This document shows positions 1-8,140 of a DNA stretch of 64,000 nucleotides, piece by piece. The stretch covers positions 434,001 to 498,000 of the forward strand of contig JAGTJW010000003.1 in the NCBI GenBank assembly GCA_023657425.1. Reading direction: 5' to 3'. How positions within the stretch are numbered: the first letter of the stretch is position 1; every line of letters starts with the position of its first letter. The DNA comes from Ideonella sp. WA131b (lineage in GTDB: Bacteria > Pseudomonadota > Gammaproteobacteria > Burkholderiales > Burkholderiaceae_C). The notes beneath the pieces were generated by a model. It saw only the letters and a program-made list of their open reading frames with translations, ran no database searches and had not been told where the DNA came from. The position numbers were made by a program, and so were the translations under genes.

Positions 1-88
1 CGACTGGCTGGCGCAGGAAGGCATCGTGTCGATCTCGCTGAATCCGGACACGGTGGTCGAGACCTGGCTGCGCCTGGCCCGTCGCTGA
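1..88 (+). CDS. ppsA: Phosphoenolpyruvate synthase, C-terminal end (partial)
   Basis: Only the last 28 codons lie in the window, read from base 2 to a TGA at 86-88. The tail (GIVSISLNPDTVVETWL) matches the conserved C-terminus of PEP synthase, the part of the PEP-utiliser TIM barrel carrying the SLNPD motif. The enzyme makes phosphoenolpyruvate from pyruvate and ATP in gluconeogenesis. The rest lies upstream of the window. The call rests on this short but characteristic tail. Confidence 0.8.
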   Translation, partial: DWLAQEGIVSISLNPDTVVETWLRLARR

Positions 89-269
89 ACGGAAAAGCGG
101 CCGCGGTTAGTCGATTATCAGAGTCCCTTGCACGCCGAGGGACATGCCCGGCGAGACCTAGGGAAAGACCTATTCGGGGATGCGATGCAGGCGGGCGGGT
201 GCGTCAGACATTCGTAAGCGCCCCCACAAAGAGTCCAGGCCAGCGGATTGACAGGCCTCAGGGCCCCCC

Positions 270-572
270 ATGCTGACCGTCCTCAACATCGCCCAGGTTG
301 TGCTGTACGTGGCGCTGCTGGCCCTGATGGGCCAGGGCGTCCTGTACGCGCTCGCAGGCGCCAAGCGCGAGTCGAACATCTTCTACACGCTGCTTCGCGT
401 CATCGGCAAGCCGTTTACCGTGCCGGTGCGCTGGGTCGTTCCCAAGATCTTCTCTGACCAACAGGTCGGCGTGCTGACTTTCGTGCTGCTGCTGATCGTG
501 AGCTTCATCGTCTTCGTGGAGCGCGGCTTCCTGCTCTGCGAGCAGCTTGGCCACGCGGGGTGTCGCGGATGA
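270..572 (+). CDS. Small conserved-type membrane protein, unknown function
   Basis: A 100-residue protein with two hydrophobic segments, about residues 5-25 and 67-85, joined by a basic loop (AKRESNIFYTLLRVIGKPF). The pattern suggests two membrane spans with a cytoplasmic loop. I recognise no catalytic motif. The stop overlaps the ATG of the downstream TPR gene (ATGA), so the two are probably translationally coupled and may work together at the membrane. The function cannot be inferred from sequence. Confidence 0.75.
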   Translation: MLTVLNIAQVVLYVALLALMGQGVLYALAGAKRESNIFYTLLRVIGKPFTVPVRWVVPKIFSDQQVGVLTFVLLLIVSFIVFVERGFLLCEQLGHAGCRG

Positions 573-1147
573 ACCGCCTCGACTATCTCTGGGACAAGTG
601 GCGCGCCATCGGCTGGCTGGTGATCGGGCGCGATGCTGAGGCCTTGTCCCTCTTCGACGAGATGGCCGCGCGCTGGCCCGACGACGTGTACGTGATGGCA
701 AGCCGCGTGCAGCTGCTGTCCAACGCCGGCCGCACGGCCGATGCACTGGACGTCTCTGCGCGGCTGGTCGGCTTGCAGCCCGAGAACCCCGGCCATTGGT
801 TCAACCGCGGCTACCTGTTCGAGCAGGCCGAGCAGTGGGAGGGCGCGCTCCGGGCCTTCCGCCGAGCCACCGAGTTGAGCCCCAAGCTCGACCGTGCCTG
901 GTATGGCATGGGCCTGGTGCTCATCCGTCTCCAGCGCTACGAAGAGGCCGTGGTCGCGCTCAAGCGCAACACGGAGCTGCAACCCATGAGCCCCTACGGC
1001 TGGTACCAGTTGGCGCGCGTGCACGTGGATCGCCAGGCGCCCGACGAGGCCATCAAGATCATCAGGCACCTGCAAGGCTTCGAGCCCAAGGTCGCCGCGC
1101 AGCTGGCGCGCGAGACCGGGCTCGTGCCGCCGCAGCCCACGCTCTGA
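569..1147 (+). CDS. Tetratricopeptide repeat protein
   Basis: A soluble helical protein of about 192 residues with tandem TPR-like units. Typical TPR spacing is visible around NRGYLFEQAEQWEGALRAFR and WYGMGLVLIRLQRYEEAVVA. I prefer the ATG at 569, which overlaps the previous gene's stop; an in-frame GTG at 560 would add three residues. TPR units are protein-protein adaptors. The partner is probably the coupled membrane protein upstream. No enzymatic domain is seen. Confidence 0.8.
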   Translation: MNRLDYLWDKWRAIGWLVIGRDAEALSLFDEMAARWPDDVYVMASRVQLLSNAGRTADALDVSARLVGLQPENPGHWFNRGYLFEQAEQWEGALRAFRRATELSPKLDRAWYGMGLVLIRLQRYEEAVVALKRNTELQPMSPYGWYQLARVHVDRQAPDEAIKIIRHLQGFEPKVAAQLARETGLVPPQPTL

Positions 1148-1229
1148 CGGCGATCTGCGCCGTCGGCCGCCGAGTTTCGAGAGAGAGACAGGCCCGGTCC
1201 GGGTCGAACACTGAGAAGAGGTGACAACC

Positions 1230-1487
1230 ATGCAGGTGAGTGAAAACCACCAGCGATACTGGTCGAAGAACCTCAGGATCACCTCGATCCTGTTGGCGAT
1301 CTGGTTCGTGGTGACTTACGTGGTCGCGTTTTTTGCGCGCGACCTGAGCTTCAACTTCTTTGGCTGGCCGTTCAGTTTCTGGATGGGCGCCCAGGGATCG
1401 CTCGTGATCTACGTGGCGATCATCTGGTACTACGCCCACTACATGAACAAGCTCGACCAGGAACACGGCGTCGCCGAGGAGGAGTGA
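1230..1487 (+). CDS. DUF4212 small subunit of sodium/solute symporter
   Basis: An 85-residue protein with two transmembrane helices and the DUF4212 pattern (HQRYWSKNLR near the N-terminus, then FVVTYVVAFFARDL and FWMGAQGSLVIYVAIIWYY). In this family the small protein is encoded directly before an SSS-type symporter and is regarded as its accessory subunit. The ATG at 1230 is chosen because a good purine-rich ribosome-binding site (AAGAGGTGA) precedes it; the in-frame GTG at 1221 lies within that site. One base separates the stop from the symporter ATG, which indicates coupling. Confidence 0.9.
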   Translation: MQVSENHQRYWSKNLRITSILLAIWFVVTYVVAFFARDLSFNFFGWPFSFWMGAQGSLVIYVAIIWYYAHYMNKLDQEHGVAEEE

Positions 1488-1488
1488 C

Positions 1489-3618
1489 ATGGCAGGCTTG
1501 TCTTTCGAACCCCAGACCGGGGTCTCCAACAAGGAGGCCAACGCGGCCTTCAAGAAGGGCCTGAACAAGGTCTACGGCTGGTACACCGGCGGCTTCCTGG
1601 CCTTCATCATTGTGCTGGCCATTGCCGAGCAGATGGGCCTGAGCCGCGGTGCCATCGGCATCGTGTTCCTGCTGGCCACGGTGGGCTTGTATGCCGGGAT
1701 CGGCATCATGAGCCGCACCAACGATGCGGCGGAGTACTACGTCGCCGGCCGTCGCGTGCCTGCCGTCTACAACGGCATGGCCACGGGCGCCGACTGGATG
1801 AGCGCCGCCTCGTTCATCGGCATGGCCGGCACGCTGTACCTCAGCGGCTACGGCGGCCTGGCCTTCATCATGGGCTGGACCGGCGGCTACTGCCTGGTGG
1901 CGCTGTTCCTGGCGCCGTACCTGCGCAAGTTCGGCCAGTTCACGATCCCCGACTTCCTGGGTGCCCGCTACGAGGGCAATGCCGCGCGCTTCGTCGGCAT
2001 CCTGATCGCGATCCTGGTGTCCTTCGTGTACGTGGTGGCGCAGATCTACGGCGTGGGCCTGATCACCACGCGCCTCACCGGCCTGGCCTTCGAGATCGGC
2101 ATCTTCGTCGGCCTCGGCGGCATCCTGGTGTGCTCGTTCATGGGCGGCATGCGCGCCGTCACCTGGACGCAGGTCGCGCAGTACATCATCCTGATCGTTG
2201 CCTACCTGATCCCGGTGGTGTGGCTGTCGGTCAAGCAGACCGGCGTGCCCATTCCGCAGGCCATCTACGGTGCGCAGCTGCAGAAGGTCACGGAGCGTGA
2301 AGCCCAGCTGATCGCCGACCCGAAGGAACTGGAGGTCCGGGCCGTCTTCAAGCAGCGCAGCGACGACCTCGCCGCCAAGCTCAAGGACGTTCCGGCCGCC
2401 CTGGCCGCCGACCGTGCCGCCGCGCAGAAGAAGGTCGACGACCTGAAGGCTGCCAACGCCCCGCTGGCCGACATCCAGGCGGCCGAGAAGGCCCTGGCTG
2501 CCGTGCCCAAGGACGAGGCCGCTGCCAAGACGGCCTGGACGGCCGCCAAGGCCGCCGCCGACGCGCGCACGGGCCCGCTGGGTGGCATGCCGCGCCACGC
2601 GCAGCAGTACGCCGGTGACCCGAACGGCGACGCCAAGGCGCAGGCCGCCTACGACACCTCGCGCCGGAACTTCCTGGCCCTGGTGTTCTGCCTGATGGTC
2701 GGCACGGCCGCGCTGCCGCACATCCTGATGCGCTACTACACCACCCCGTCGGTGAAGGAGGCCCGTCAGTCGGTGACCTGGTCGCTGTTCTTCATCTTCC
2801 TGCTGTACTTCACGGCGCCGGCCCTGGCGGTGCTCGTCAAGTACGAGGTGTTCAACGTCCTGGTGGGCACGCCTTTCGACAAGCTGCCGGCCTGGATCGG
2901 CGCCTGGGCGAAGGTGGATCCCGCGCTGCTGTCGATCGCCGACGTCAACAAGGACGGCATCTTCCAGCTGGGTGAAATGCGCATCGGTGGCGACATCATC
3001 GTGCTGGCCACGCCAGAGATCGCGGGTCTTCCGTATGTGATCTCGGGCATGGTGGCGGCGGGCGGCCTTGCGGCAGCCCTGTCCACCGCCGACGGCCTGC
3101 TGCTGACGATCGCCAACGCGCTGTCGCACGACCTGTACTACAAGATGATCGATCCCAACGCGCCCACCGCGCGCCGGGTGATGATCTCCAAGGTGCTGCT
3201 GCTGGTCGTGGCCCTGGCCGCCGCCTACGTGGCGTCGCTGAAGATGGCCGACATCCTCTTCCTGGTGTCTGCCGCCTTCTCGCTGGCTGCCGCGGGCTTC
3301 TTCCCGGCGCTGGTGCTGGGCATCTTCTGGAAGCGCGCCACCAAGTGGGGCGCGGTGCTGGGCATGCTGTCTGGCGTGAGCATCACGCTGTACTACATGA
3401 TCACCACCCACCCGTGGATGCGCGGCCTGTTCAACGTGACCGGTCCGATTCCCGACTACACTTGGCTCGGCATCGCGCCGATCTCGGCGGGTGTGTTCGG
3501 TGTGCCGCTGGGCTTCGCGGTGATCATCATCGTGAGCATGCTCACCAAGGCGCCGAACCGCGAGATCCAGGAACTGGTGGAGCACGTGCGCTACCCGAAC
3601 CTGGCCGGCGCCAAGTAA
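1489..3618 (+). CDS. Sodium:solute symporter (SSS family, ActP-like) with hydrophilic insert
   Basis: A 709-residue multi-spanning permease of the sodium:solute symporter family, related to acetate permease ActP. Family signatures include AEYYVAGRRVPAVYNGMATG early on and GGLAAALSTADGLLLTIANA near residues 525-545. It probably imports a short organic acid such as acetate with Na+. Two oddities: residues of about 265-389 form a Lys/Ala-rich, coiled-coil-like insert between membrane spans, and residues 485-496 (DVNKDGIFQLGE) fit a canonical EF-hand calcium loop. The DUF4212 gene lies directly upstream. The DUF294 protein and exonuclease downstream are the usual neighbours of this transporter type. 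The substrate is inferred. Confidence 0.9.
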   Translation: MAGLSFEPQTGVSNKEANAAFKKGLNKVYGWYTGGFLAFIIVLAIAEQMGLSRGAIGIVFLLATVGLYAGIGIMSRTNDAAEYYVAGRRVPAVYNGMATGADWMSAASFIGMAGTLYLSGYGGLAFIMGWTGGYCLVALFLAPYLRKFGQFTIPDFLGARYEGNAARFVGILIAILVSFVYVVAQIYGVGLITTRLTGLAFEIGIFVGLGGILVCSFMGGMRAVTWTQVAQYIILIVAYLIPVVWLSVKQTGVPIPQAIYGAQLQKVTEREAQLIADPKELEVRAVFKQRSDDLAAKLKDVPAALAADRAAAQKKVDDLKAANAPLADIQAAEKALAAVPKDEAAAKTAWTAAKAAADARTGPLGGMPRHAQQYAGDPNGDAKAQAAYDTSRRNFLALVFCLMVGTAALPHILMRYYTTPSVKEARQSVTWSLFFIFLLYFTAPALAVLVKYEVFNVLVGTPFDKLPAWIGAWAKVDPALLSIADVNKDGIFQLGEMRIGGDIIVLATPEIAGLPYVISGMVAAGGLAAALSTADGLLLTIANALSHDLYYKMIDPNAPTARRVMISKVLLLVVALAAAYVASLKMADILFLVSAAFSLAAAGFFPALVLGIFWKRATKWGAVLGMLSGVSITLYYMITTHPWMRGLFNVTGPIPDYTWLGIAPISAGVFGVPLGFAVIIIVSMLTKAPNREIQELVEHVRYPNLAGAK

Positions 3619-3660
3619 GCGTCTGTCTCTCCGCGGGCCCCGCCGGGCCTGCGGCGACGA

Positions 3661-3697
3661 GGGGCCGCCTCCGCAACGAGGCGGCCCCTTCTTCATT
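3661..3697 (+). terminator. Rho-independent terminator after the symporter gene
   Basis: A perfect 11-bp GC stem (3661-3671 pairs with 3678-3688) with the loop CGCAAC is followed by the T-rich tract TTCTTCATT. It starts 42 bases after the symporter stop. It should limit read-through into the DUF294 gene. Confidence 0.8.
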
Positions 3698-3757
3698 GGC
3701 GGGCCGCGCGGCCGGCTTGACGCGTGTCAGCCCCACGGGCCGGCGAGCAGTCCTAGC

Positions 3758-5686
3758 ATGCACGCCATGAACGACACCGCCACCAGTCCCGGCCGCTCGA
3801 CGCCGTCGCCGTCGCTGCTTGGGCATCTTCGGGCCGAGCTCGTGCAGCACCTGCCGTTCTCGGCGATGAAGGCCGAGCATGTCGACCAGTACCTCGGGGC
3901 CGCATCGCAGCGCTACTGCGCGCCCGGCGAGCGTGTGCTCGACCCCGCCGGCGGCGCGGTGCGCGAGCTGCTTTTTGTTCGTCGCGGAAGCATCAGCGGC
4001 CGGCGCGGCGTGGCCGACACCACGGGCCCGATCGAGTACGCGGCGGGCGACCTGTTCCCCGTCGGCGCACTGCTCGCCGGCCGCGCCGTCACGGCCACCT
4101 ACACCGCCAACGAAGACACCTTCTGCCTGAGCCTGCCGGCCGAGGCCGCGCAAGCCTTGGTGCAGAGCAGCGCGCCCTTCGCCGATTTTCTGAACGCGCG
4201 TGTGCTGAAGTTCCTCGAGCTGTCTCGTCGGGCCACGCAGGCGGCGTTTGCGTCGCAGACGCTGGCCGAACAGTCGCTCGAGACGCGCCTGGCGGAGCTG
4301 CCGTCCAAGGCACCGCTGTCCTGCACGCCCGAGACGCCACTGGCCCAGGCGCTGGCCACGATGCACGAGCGCCGGGTTGGCTCGATGCTCGTGCTCGGGG
4401 AAGATGGTGCGGTGCAGGGCATCCTCACGCGGCACGACATCCTGGGCCGCGTGACGCTGCCGCAGCGGCCGCTGAGCACACCGATCGGCGAGGTGATGAG
4501 CGCGCCGGTGCACACGCTGGGCGTCGAGCACCGGCTGTCCGACGCCGCGATGCTGATGTCGCGCCACGGCGTGCGCCACGTACCCGTTGTGCGCGACGGG
4601 CGCGTCGTCAACATCGTTTCCGAGAGGGACCTGTTCGCGCTGCAACGGCTGTCGCTCAAGCAGCTGGGCAGCAGTCTGCGTGGCGCACCCGACGAGGCCA
4701 CGCTGGTGCAGCTGGCGGGCAGCATCCGCGAGTTTGCGCGCAACCTGCTGGGGCAGGGCGTGCACGCCCGGCAGCTCACCGAGCTGGTGAGCCATCTCAA
4801 CGACCTGCTGGCCACGCGGCTGGTGGAGCTGGTGGCGGCGCGCCGCGGGCTCGATCTCGGCCGCGCCTGCTGGCTGGCCTTCGGCTCCGAGGGCCGCAGC
4901 GAGCAGACGGTGGCCACCGACCAGGACAACGGCCTCGTGTTCGACAGCACCGAGCCCGACGCCGACCGCACGGCCTGGCTGGCCTTCGGCCGCGAGGTCA
5001 ACGAGGCGCTCGACCGAGCCGGCTATCCCTTGTGCAAGGGCGGCGTGATGGCCGGCAACGCGGCCTGCTGCCTGACCGTGGCCGAGTGGTCAGCGCGCAT
5101 CGAGCACTGGATCGAGCACGGCGCGCCGCAGAACCTTCTCGATGCCAGCATCTACCTTGACCTGCGGCCGATCGCCGGCCACATGGCGCTCGCGGCACCG
5201 CTGGAGCGGCTGATCGGGCAGGGTCCGGCGCGCGTGCCGCGCTTCCTCAAGCAGATGGCCGACAACTCGCTGCGTCACGCCCCGCCGCTCAACTGGCGGG
5301 GCGGCCTCGACCCCGTCGAGGATGGCGAACACGCGTGGATCGACCTCAAGCTGCAGGGCACGGCCATCTTCGTCGACGTGGCGCGCCTGTATGCGCTGGC
5401 GCACGGGCTGCCGGCCCGCGGCACGCGTGCGCGGCTGGAGGCGGCGGCGCCGCTGATGGGCGCCAGCGATCGCGAGAGCAGCAGCTGGGTGGCCTCGTTC
5501 GAGTTCCTGCAGATGCTGCGGCTGCAGCTGCAACTGGGCCACCGCGGCCCGCAGCCCGGGCGCGACGACAATCCCAACCGCATCGACGTGAAGCGCCTCA
5601 ACGACATCGACCGCCGCCTGCTCAAGGAAAGCCTGCGGGCGGCGCGCACGCTGCAGCAGCGGCTGCAGCTGGACTACCAGCGTTGA
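3758..5686 (+). CDS. cNMP-binding / double-CBS / DUF294 nucleotidyltransferase-like protein
   Basis: A 642-residue cytoplasmic signalling protein. It has a cyclic-nucleotide-binding-like domain (about residues 20-150), a CBS pair (about 185-300, with VGSMLVLGEDGAVQGILTR and VRHVPVVRDGRVVNIVSERD), then a GlnD-like nucleotidyltransferase fold with FGSEGRSEQTVATDQDNGL near residue 375, and a DUF294 C-terminal helical domain. The Gly-Ser and Asp-x-Asp elements of the transferase are present. It adjoins an SSS symporter and a DnaQ-like exonuclease, a recurrent arrangement thought to regulate acetate/solute uptake; its real substrate is unknown. The ATG at 3767 is an alternative start. Confidence 0.9.
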   Translation: MHAMNDTATSPGRSTPSPSLLGHLRAELVQHLPFSAMKAEHVDQYLGAASQRYCAPGERVLDPAGGAVRELLFVRRGSISGRRGVADTTGPIEYAAGDLFPVGALLAGRAVTATYTANEDTFCLSLPAEAAQALVQSSAPFADFLNARVLKFLELSRRATQAAFASQTLAEQSLETRLAELPSKAPLSCTPETPLAQALATMHERRVGSMLVLGEDGAVQGILTRHDILGRVTLPQRPLSTPIGEVMSAPVHTLGVEHRLSDAAMLMSRHGVRHVPVVRDGRVVNIVSERDLFALQRLSLKQLGSSLRGAPDEATLVQLAGSIREFARNLLGQGVHARQLTELVSHLNDLLATRLVELVAARRGLDLGRACWLAFGSEGRSEQTVATDQDNGLVFDSTEPDADRTAWLAFGREVNEALDRAGYPLCKGGVMAGNAACCLTVAEWSARIEHWIEHGAPQNLLDASIYLDLRPIAGHMALAAPLERLIGQGPARVPRFLKQMADNSLRHAPPLNWRGGLDPVEDGEHAWIDLKLQGTAIFVDVARLYALAHGLPARGTRARLEAAAPLMGASDRESSSWVASFEFLQMLRLQLQLGHRGPQPGRDDNPNRIDVKRLNDIDRRLLKESLRAARTLQQRLQLDYQR

Positions 5687-5691
5687 GCACG

Positions 5692-6345
5692 ATGGCGGCG
5701 TGGTGGCAGCGCCTGCTTGGCGGCGACCGTGAGTTGCCCGAGTCGCGCTGGGTGGTGCTGGACGTCGAGACCAGCGGTCTGGACGCGCGTCGCGCGCGGC
5801 TGCTGGCCATCGCCGCGCTGGGCGTGCACCGCGACGGCCCGCACTGGCGCATCGTGCCGGCCGACAGCTTCGAGGTCGTGCTGCGCTACGAGCCGGACGA
5901 GGCTGGGCGGCCCGATCGCGACAACATCCTGCTCCACGGCATCGGCGTCGGTGCGCAGCGCGGGGGCGTGGCGCGGCCCGAGGCGCTGCAGCGCTTCGCC
6001 GGCTTCGTGGGTGATGCGCCACTGGTGGCCTTCCACGCCGCCTTCGACCGCACGATGATCGAGCGCGCCTGCCGCGCCGCGCAGCTGCCGGTGCCGGCCA
6101 ACCCCTGGCTCGACCTTGAGCCGCTGGCCGGCGTGCTGATGCCGCAGCTGCGGGCGCGCTCGCTTGACGAGTGGATGGCCGAGCTCGGCATCCCCTGCGC
6201 GGCGCGCCATGAGGCCGCGGCCGACACCCTGGCCACGGCCGAGCTGCTGCTGCGCCTGGCGCCGCGCCTGAACGCCGAGATCGGCGGCGCCGGCTTTGCC
6301 GCGGCGCAGAAGCTTGCCGCGCAGCGCCGCTGGGTGGGCGCCTGA
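5692..6345 (+). CDS. DnaQ-like 3'-5' exonuclease (DEDDh)
   Basis: A 217-residue DEDDh exonuclease. Exo I is [11 protein letters not shown] (residues 18-28), Exo II contains [13 protein letters not shown], and Exo III is [14 protein letters not shown], supplying the four acidic residues and the His. It resembles the epsilon subunit of DNA polymerase III but stands alone, without a polymerase-binding tail. It begins five bases after the DUF294 stop and is probably co-transcribed with it. A TTG at 5683 is an alternative start. Its role beside a transporter regulator is unexplained; the association is known, the mechanism is not. Confidence 0.88.
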   Translation: MAAWWQRLLGGDRELPESRWVVLDVETSGLDARRARLLAIAALGVHRDGPHWRIVPADSFEVVLRYEPDEAGRPDRDNILLHGIGVGAQRGGVARPEALQRFAGFVGDAPLVAFHAAFDRTMIERACRAAQLPVPANPWLDLEPLAGVLMPQLRARSLDEWMAELGIPCAARHEAAADTLATAELLLRLAPRLNAEIGGAGFAAAQKLAAQRRWVGA

Positions 6346-6387
6346 GCGGGGCGCGCCGAGGTGGGCCGATCCGGCCGCGGAAGCGGC

Positions 6388-6502
6388 TATACTCGTGGGC
6401 TTTCCTTGCCGCACCCGACCCCAGGCAGACCATGCCCGGGACCCCCGACGCACCGGGGCGGCTTCCACCGGGCTTTGGCCCGGGAATCCACAAGGAGTGT
6501 TC
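6388..6502 (+). promoter_or_regulatory. Probable rpsF operon promoter -10 and structured leader
   Basis: The gap between the exonuclease and rpsF holds TATACT at 6388-6393, a near-consensus -10, with no convincing -35. The roughly 100-base leader that follows contains a perfect hairpin at 6468-6483 (CCGGGC, loop TTTG, GCCCGG) ending just before the ribosome-binding site AAGGAG. rpsF leaders in many bacteria bind the S6:S18 complex; that role here is inference from position only. Confidence 0.4.
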
Positions 6503-6865
6503 ATGCGTCACTATGAAATCGTGCTGCTGATCCATCCGGACCAGAGCGAACAGGTTCCAGCCATGCTGGAACGCTACAAGGGCCTCGTCACCGCCGCCGG
6601 CGGCAAGGTCCACCGCGTCGAGGACTGGGGCCGCCGCCAGCTGGCCTACATGATCCAGAAGCTCGTCAAGGCGCACTACCTCTGCCTCAACATCGAGTGC
6701 AGCCAGGAGACGCTCAACGAGCTGGAGACGGGCTTTCGCTTCAACGACGCCGTGCTGCGCCACCTGACGGTGGCCAAGGCCAAGGCCGAGACGGCCCCGT
6801 CGGTGATGATGAAGGCCGTCGAGCGCGAGGAAGCCCGCAAGGAACGCGCGGAGGCCCAGGCCTGA
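6503..6865 (+). CDS. rpsF: 30S ribosomal protein S6
   Basis: A 120-residue S6 protein, recognised by the N-terminus [19 protein letters not shown] and the central [14 protein letters not shown]6 binds S18 on the platform of the small subunit. The ATG at 6503 is preceded by AAGGAGTG at good spacing, which excludes upstream in-frame starts. It opens the operon rpsF-priB-rpsR-rplI. The acidic/basic C-terminal tail ([14 protein letters not shown]) is ordinary for beta-proteobacterial S6. Confidence 0.97.
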   Translation: MRHYEIVLLIHPDQSEQVPAMLERYKGLVTAAGGKVHRVEDWGRRQLAYMIQKLVKAHYLCLNIECSQETLNELETGFRFNDAVLRHLTVAKAKAETAPSVMMKAVEREEARKERAEAQA

Positions 6866-6911
6866 AGCCGCCACCCCGTTGCCCGCAGGGCGGCACTGCG
6901 AATGAACGGGC

Positions 6912-7241
6912 ATGAACCGCCTGGTTCTGCAGGCCACCCTGGTGCAGCGGCAGGCGATGCGCTACACCCCCGCCGGCCTTCCGGCCCTGGACCTGAGCCT
7001 CGCGCACAGTTCCACGGTCAGCGAGGACGGCCAGCCCCGGCAGGTGTCTTTCGAGATGCGGGCCGTGGCGATCGGGGCAGTGACGCGTACGCTGCAGCCT
7101 CTGCCACTGGGAAGCGCCGGTGTTTTCGCCGGTTTCCTGACCAGCCAGCGCAACGGACGAGGTCTTCTGTTCCACATCACCGAGGTCGAGATCGAGCCCG
7201 CTGCAGAGCCCGCCAACCCGACCCCTTCCGGATCCAACTGA
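6912..7241 (+). CDS. priB: Primosomal replication protein N
   Basis: A 109-residue single OB-fold protein of the PriB/SSB group, with [20 protein letters not shown] at the start and the [14 protein letters not shown] segment. PriB binds single-stranded DNA and helps PriA restart stalled forks. Its place between rpsF and rpsR is the conserved proteobacterial arrangement and fixes the call. The C-terminal tail rich in Glu, Ala and Pro is unstructured. Confidence 0.92.
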   Translation: MNRLVLQATLVQRQAMRYTPAGLPALDLSLAHSSTVSEDGQPRQVSFEMRAVAIGAVTRTLQPLPLGSAGVFAGFLTSQRNGRGLLFHITEVEIEPAAEPANPTPSGSN

Positions 7242-7260
7242 GTTCAGCCAGGAGCTTCAT

Positions 7261-7551
7261 ATGCCCCCGCCCCGTGGTAAAGGTCGTTTCTCCAAGGACA
7301 AGCGCCCCAAGCGCAACAGCCAGAGTCTGCTGTTCCGTCGCAAACGCTTCTGCCGCTTCACCGTCGCCGGTGTCGAGGAGATCGACTACAAGGAAATCGA
7401 CGTCCTGCGCGATTTCATCAGCGAGAACGGCAAGATCACGCCGGCCCGCCTGACCGGCACGCGCGCCTTCTTCCAGCGCCAGCTGACGGTCGCGATCAAG
7501 CGCGCGCGTTTCCTCGCGCTGATGCCGTACTCCGACCAGCACAAGGTCTGA
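7261..7551 (+). CDS. rpsR: 30S ribosomal protein S18
   Basis: A 96-residue S18 protein with the conserved core [21 protein letters not shown] and [18 protein letters not shown]. It pairs with S6 in the platform of the 30S subunit. The start ATG at 7261 follows CAGGAG. The basic N-terminus ([18 protein letters not shown]) is extended, as is common in this group. Confidence 0.97.
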   Translation: MPPPRGKGRFSKDKRPKRNSQSLLFRRKRFCRFTVAGVEEIDYKEIDVLRDFISENGKITPARLTGTRAFFQRQLTVAIKRARFLALMPYSDQHKV

Positions 7552-7564
7552 CGGAGGACCCACC

Positions 7565-8017
7565 ATGCAAGTCATTCTTCTCGAGAAGGTCGGCAAGCTC
7601 GGCAACCTGGGCGACGTCGTCAAGGTCAAGCAGGGCTACGCCCGCAATTTCCTCATCCCGCAAAAACTGGCGCGCCGCGCCACCGACGCGGCCATCGCCG
7701 AGTTCGGGGCCCGTCGGGCCGATCTGGAAAAGGCCGCGCAGGCCAAGCTCGACGCCGCCCGTGCGCTGGGCGAGCAACTGTCCGGCAAGACCGTGCGCGT
7801 CGTCCAGAAGGCCGGTGTCGACGGCCGCCTGTTCGGCAGTGTCACCAACCATGACATCGCCGACGCGCTCACCAAGACGGGCCTGGCGGTGACGAAGGCG
7901 CAGGTGCGCATGCCCAATGGCCCGCTCAAGACGGTGGGCGAGCACACCGTCTCGGTGGCGCCGCACGGTGACGTCGTTATCGACGTCACGGTGCAGGTGG
8001 TGGCGCAGGCCGACTGA
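7565..8017 (+). CDS. rplI: 50S ribosomal protein L9
   Basis: A 150-residue L9 with the signature [20 protein letters not shown] near residues 16-35. It has the usual two lobes joined by a long helix (residues of about 45-75). L9 binds 23S rRNA and affects frame maintenance. It follows rpsR by 13 bases with GGAGG upstream of the ATG. A terminator-like hairpin follows 25 bases after its stop. Confidence 0.97.
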   Translation: MQVILLEKVGKLGNLGDVVKVKQGYARNFLIPQKLARRATDAAIAEFGARRADLEKAAQAKLDAARALGEQLSGKTVRVVQKAGVDGRLFGSVTNHDIADALTKTGLAVTKAQVRMPNGPLKTVGEHTVSVAPHGDVVIDVTVQVVAQAD

Positions 8018-8042
8018 CGCCGCTATCCTGCAGGTGCCCCAT

Positions 8043-8073
8043 GAAGGCCGGCGCAAGCCGGCCTTCTGCATTT
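8043..8073 (+). terminator. Terminator-like hairpin after rplI
   Basis: A perfect 10-bp stem (8043-8052 with 8057-8066) with a GCAA tetraloop is followed by TGCATTT, a weak T tract. It lies between rplI and dnaB and may only partly stop transcription. Confidence 0.65.
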
Positions 8074-8140
8074 GGCGGCTGTCGTTCTCCACAGGAGACG
8101 CAGCCGCTGTCCACAGGCTTGTCCCCGACCCGGCCCCACC

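Noticed and set aside
248..253. TTGACA just before the first small membrane gene, as a -35 element
   Set aside because: It lies about 20 bases before the ATG, leaving no room for a -10 and transcript start.
1420..3696. A very long open frame on the minus strand opposite the symporter gene
   Set aside because: High-GC codon bias keeps the antisense frame open. The translation is low-complexity (His, Gln, Arg, Gly-rich), lacks family motifs, and the plus strand has a clear transporter.
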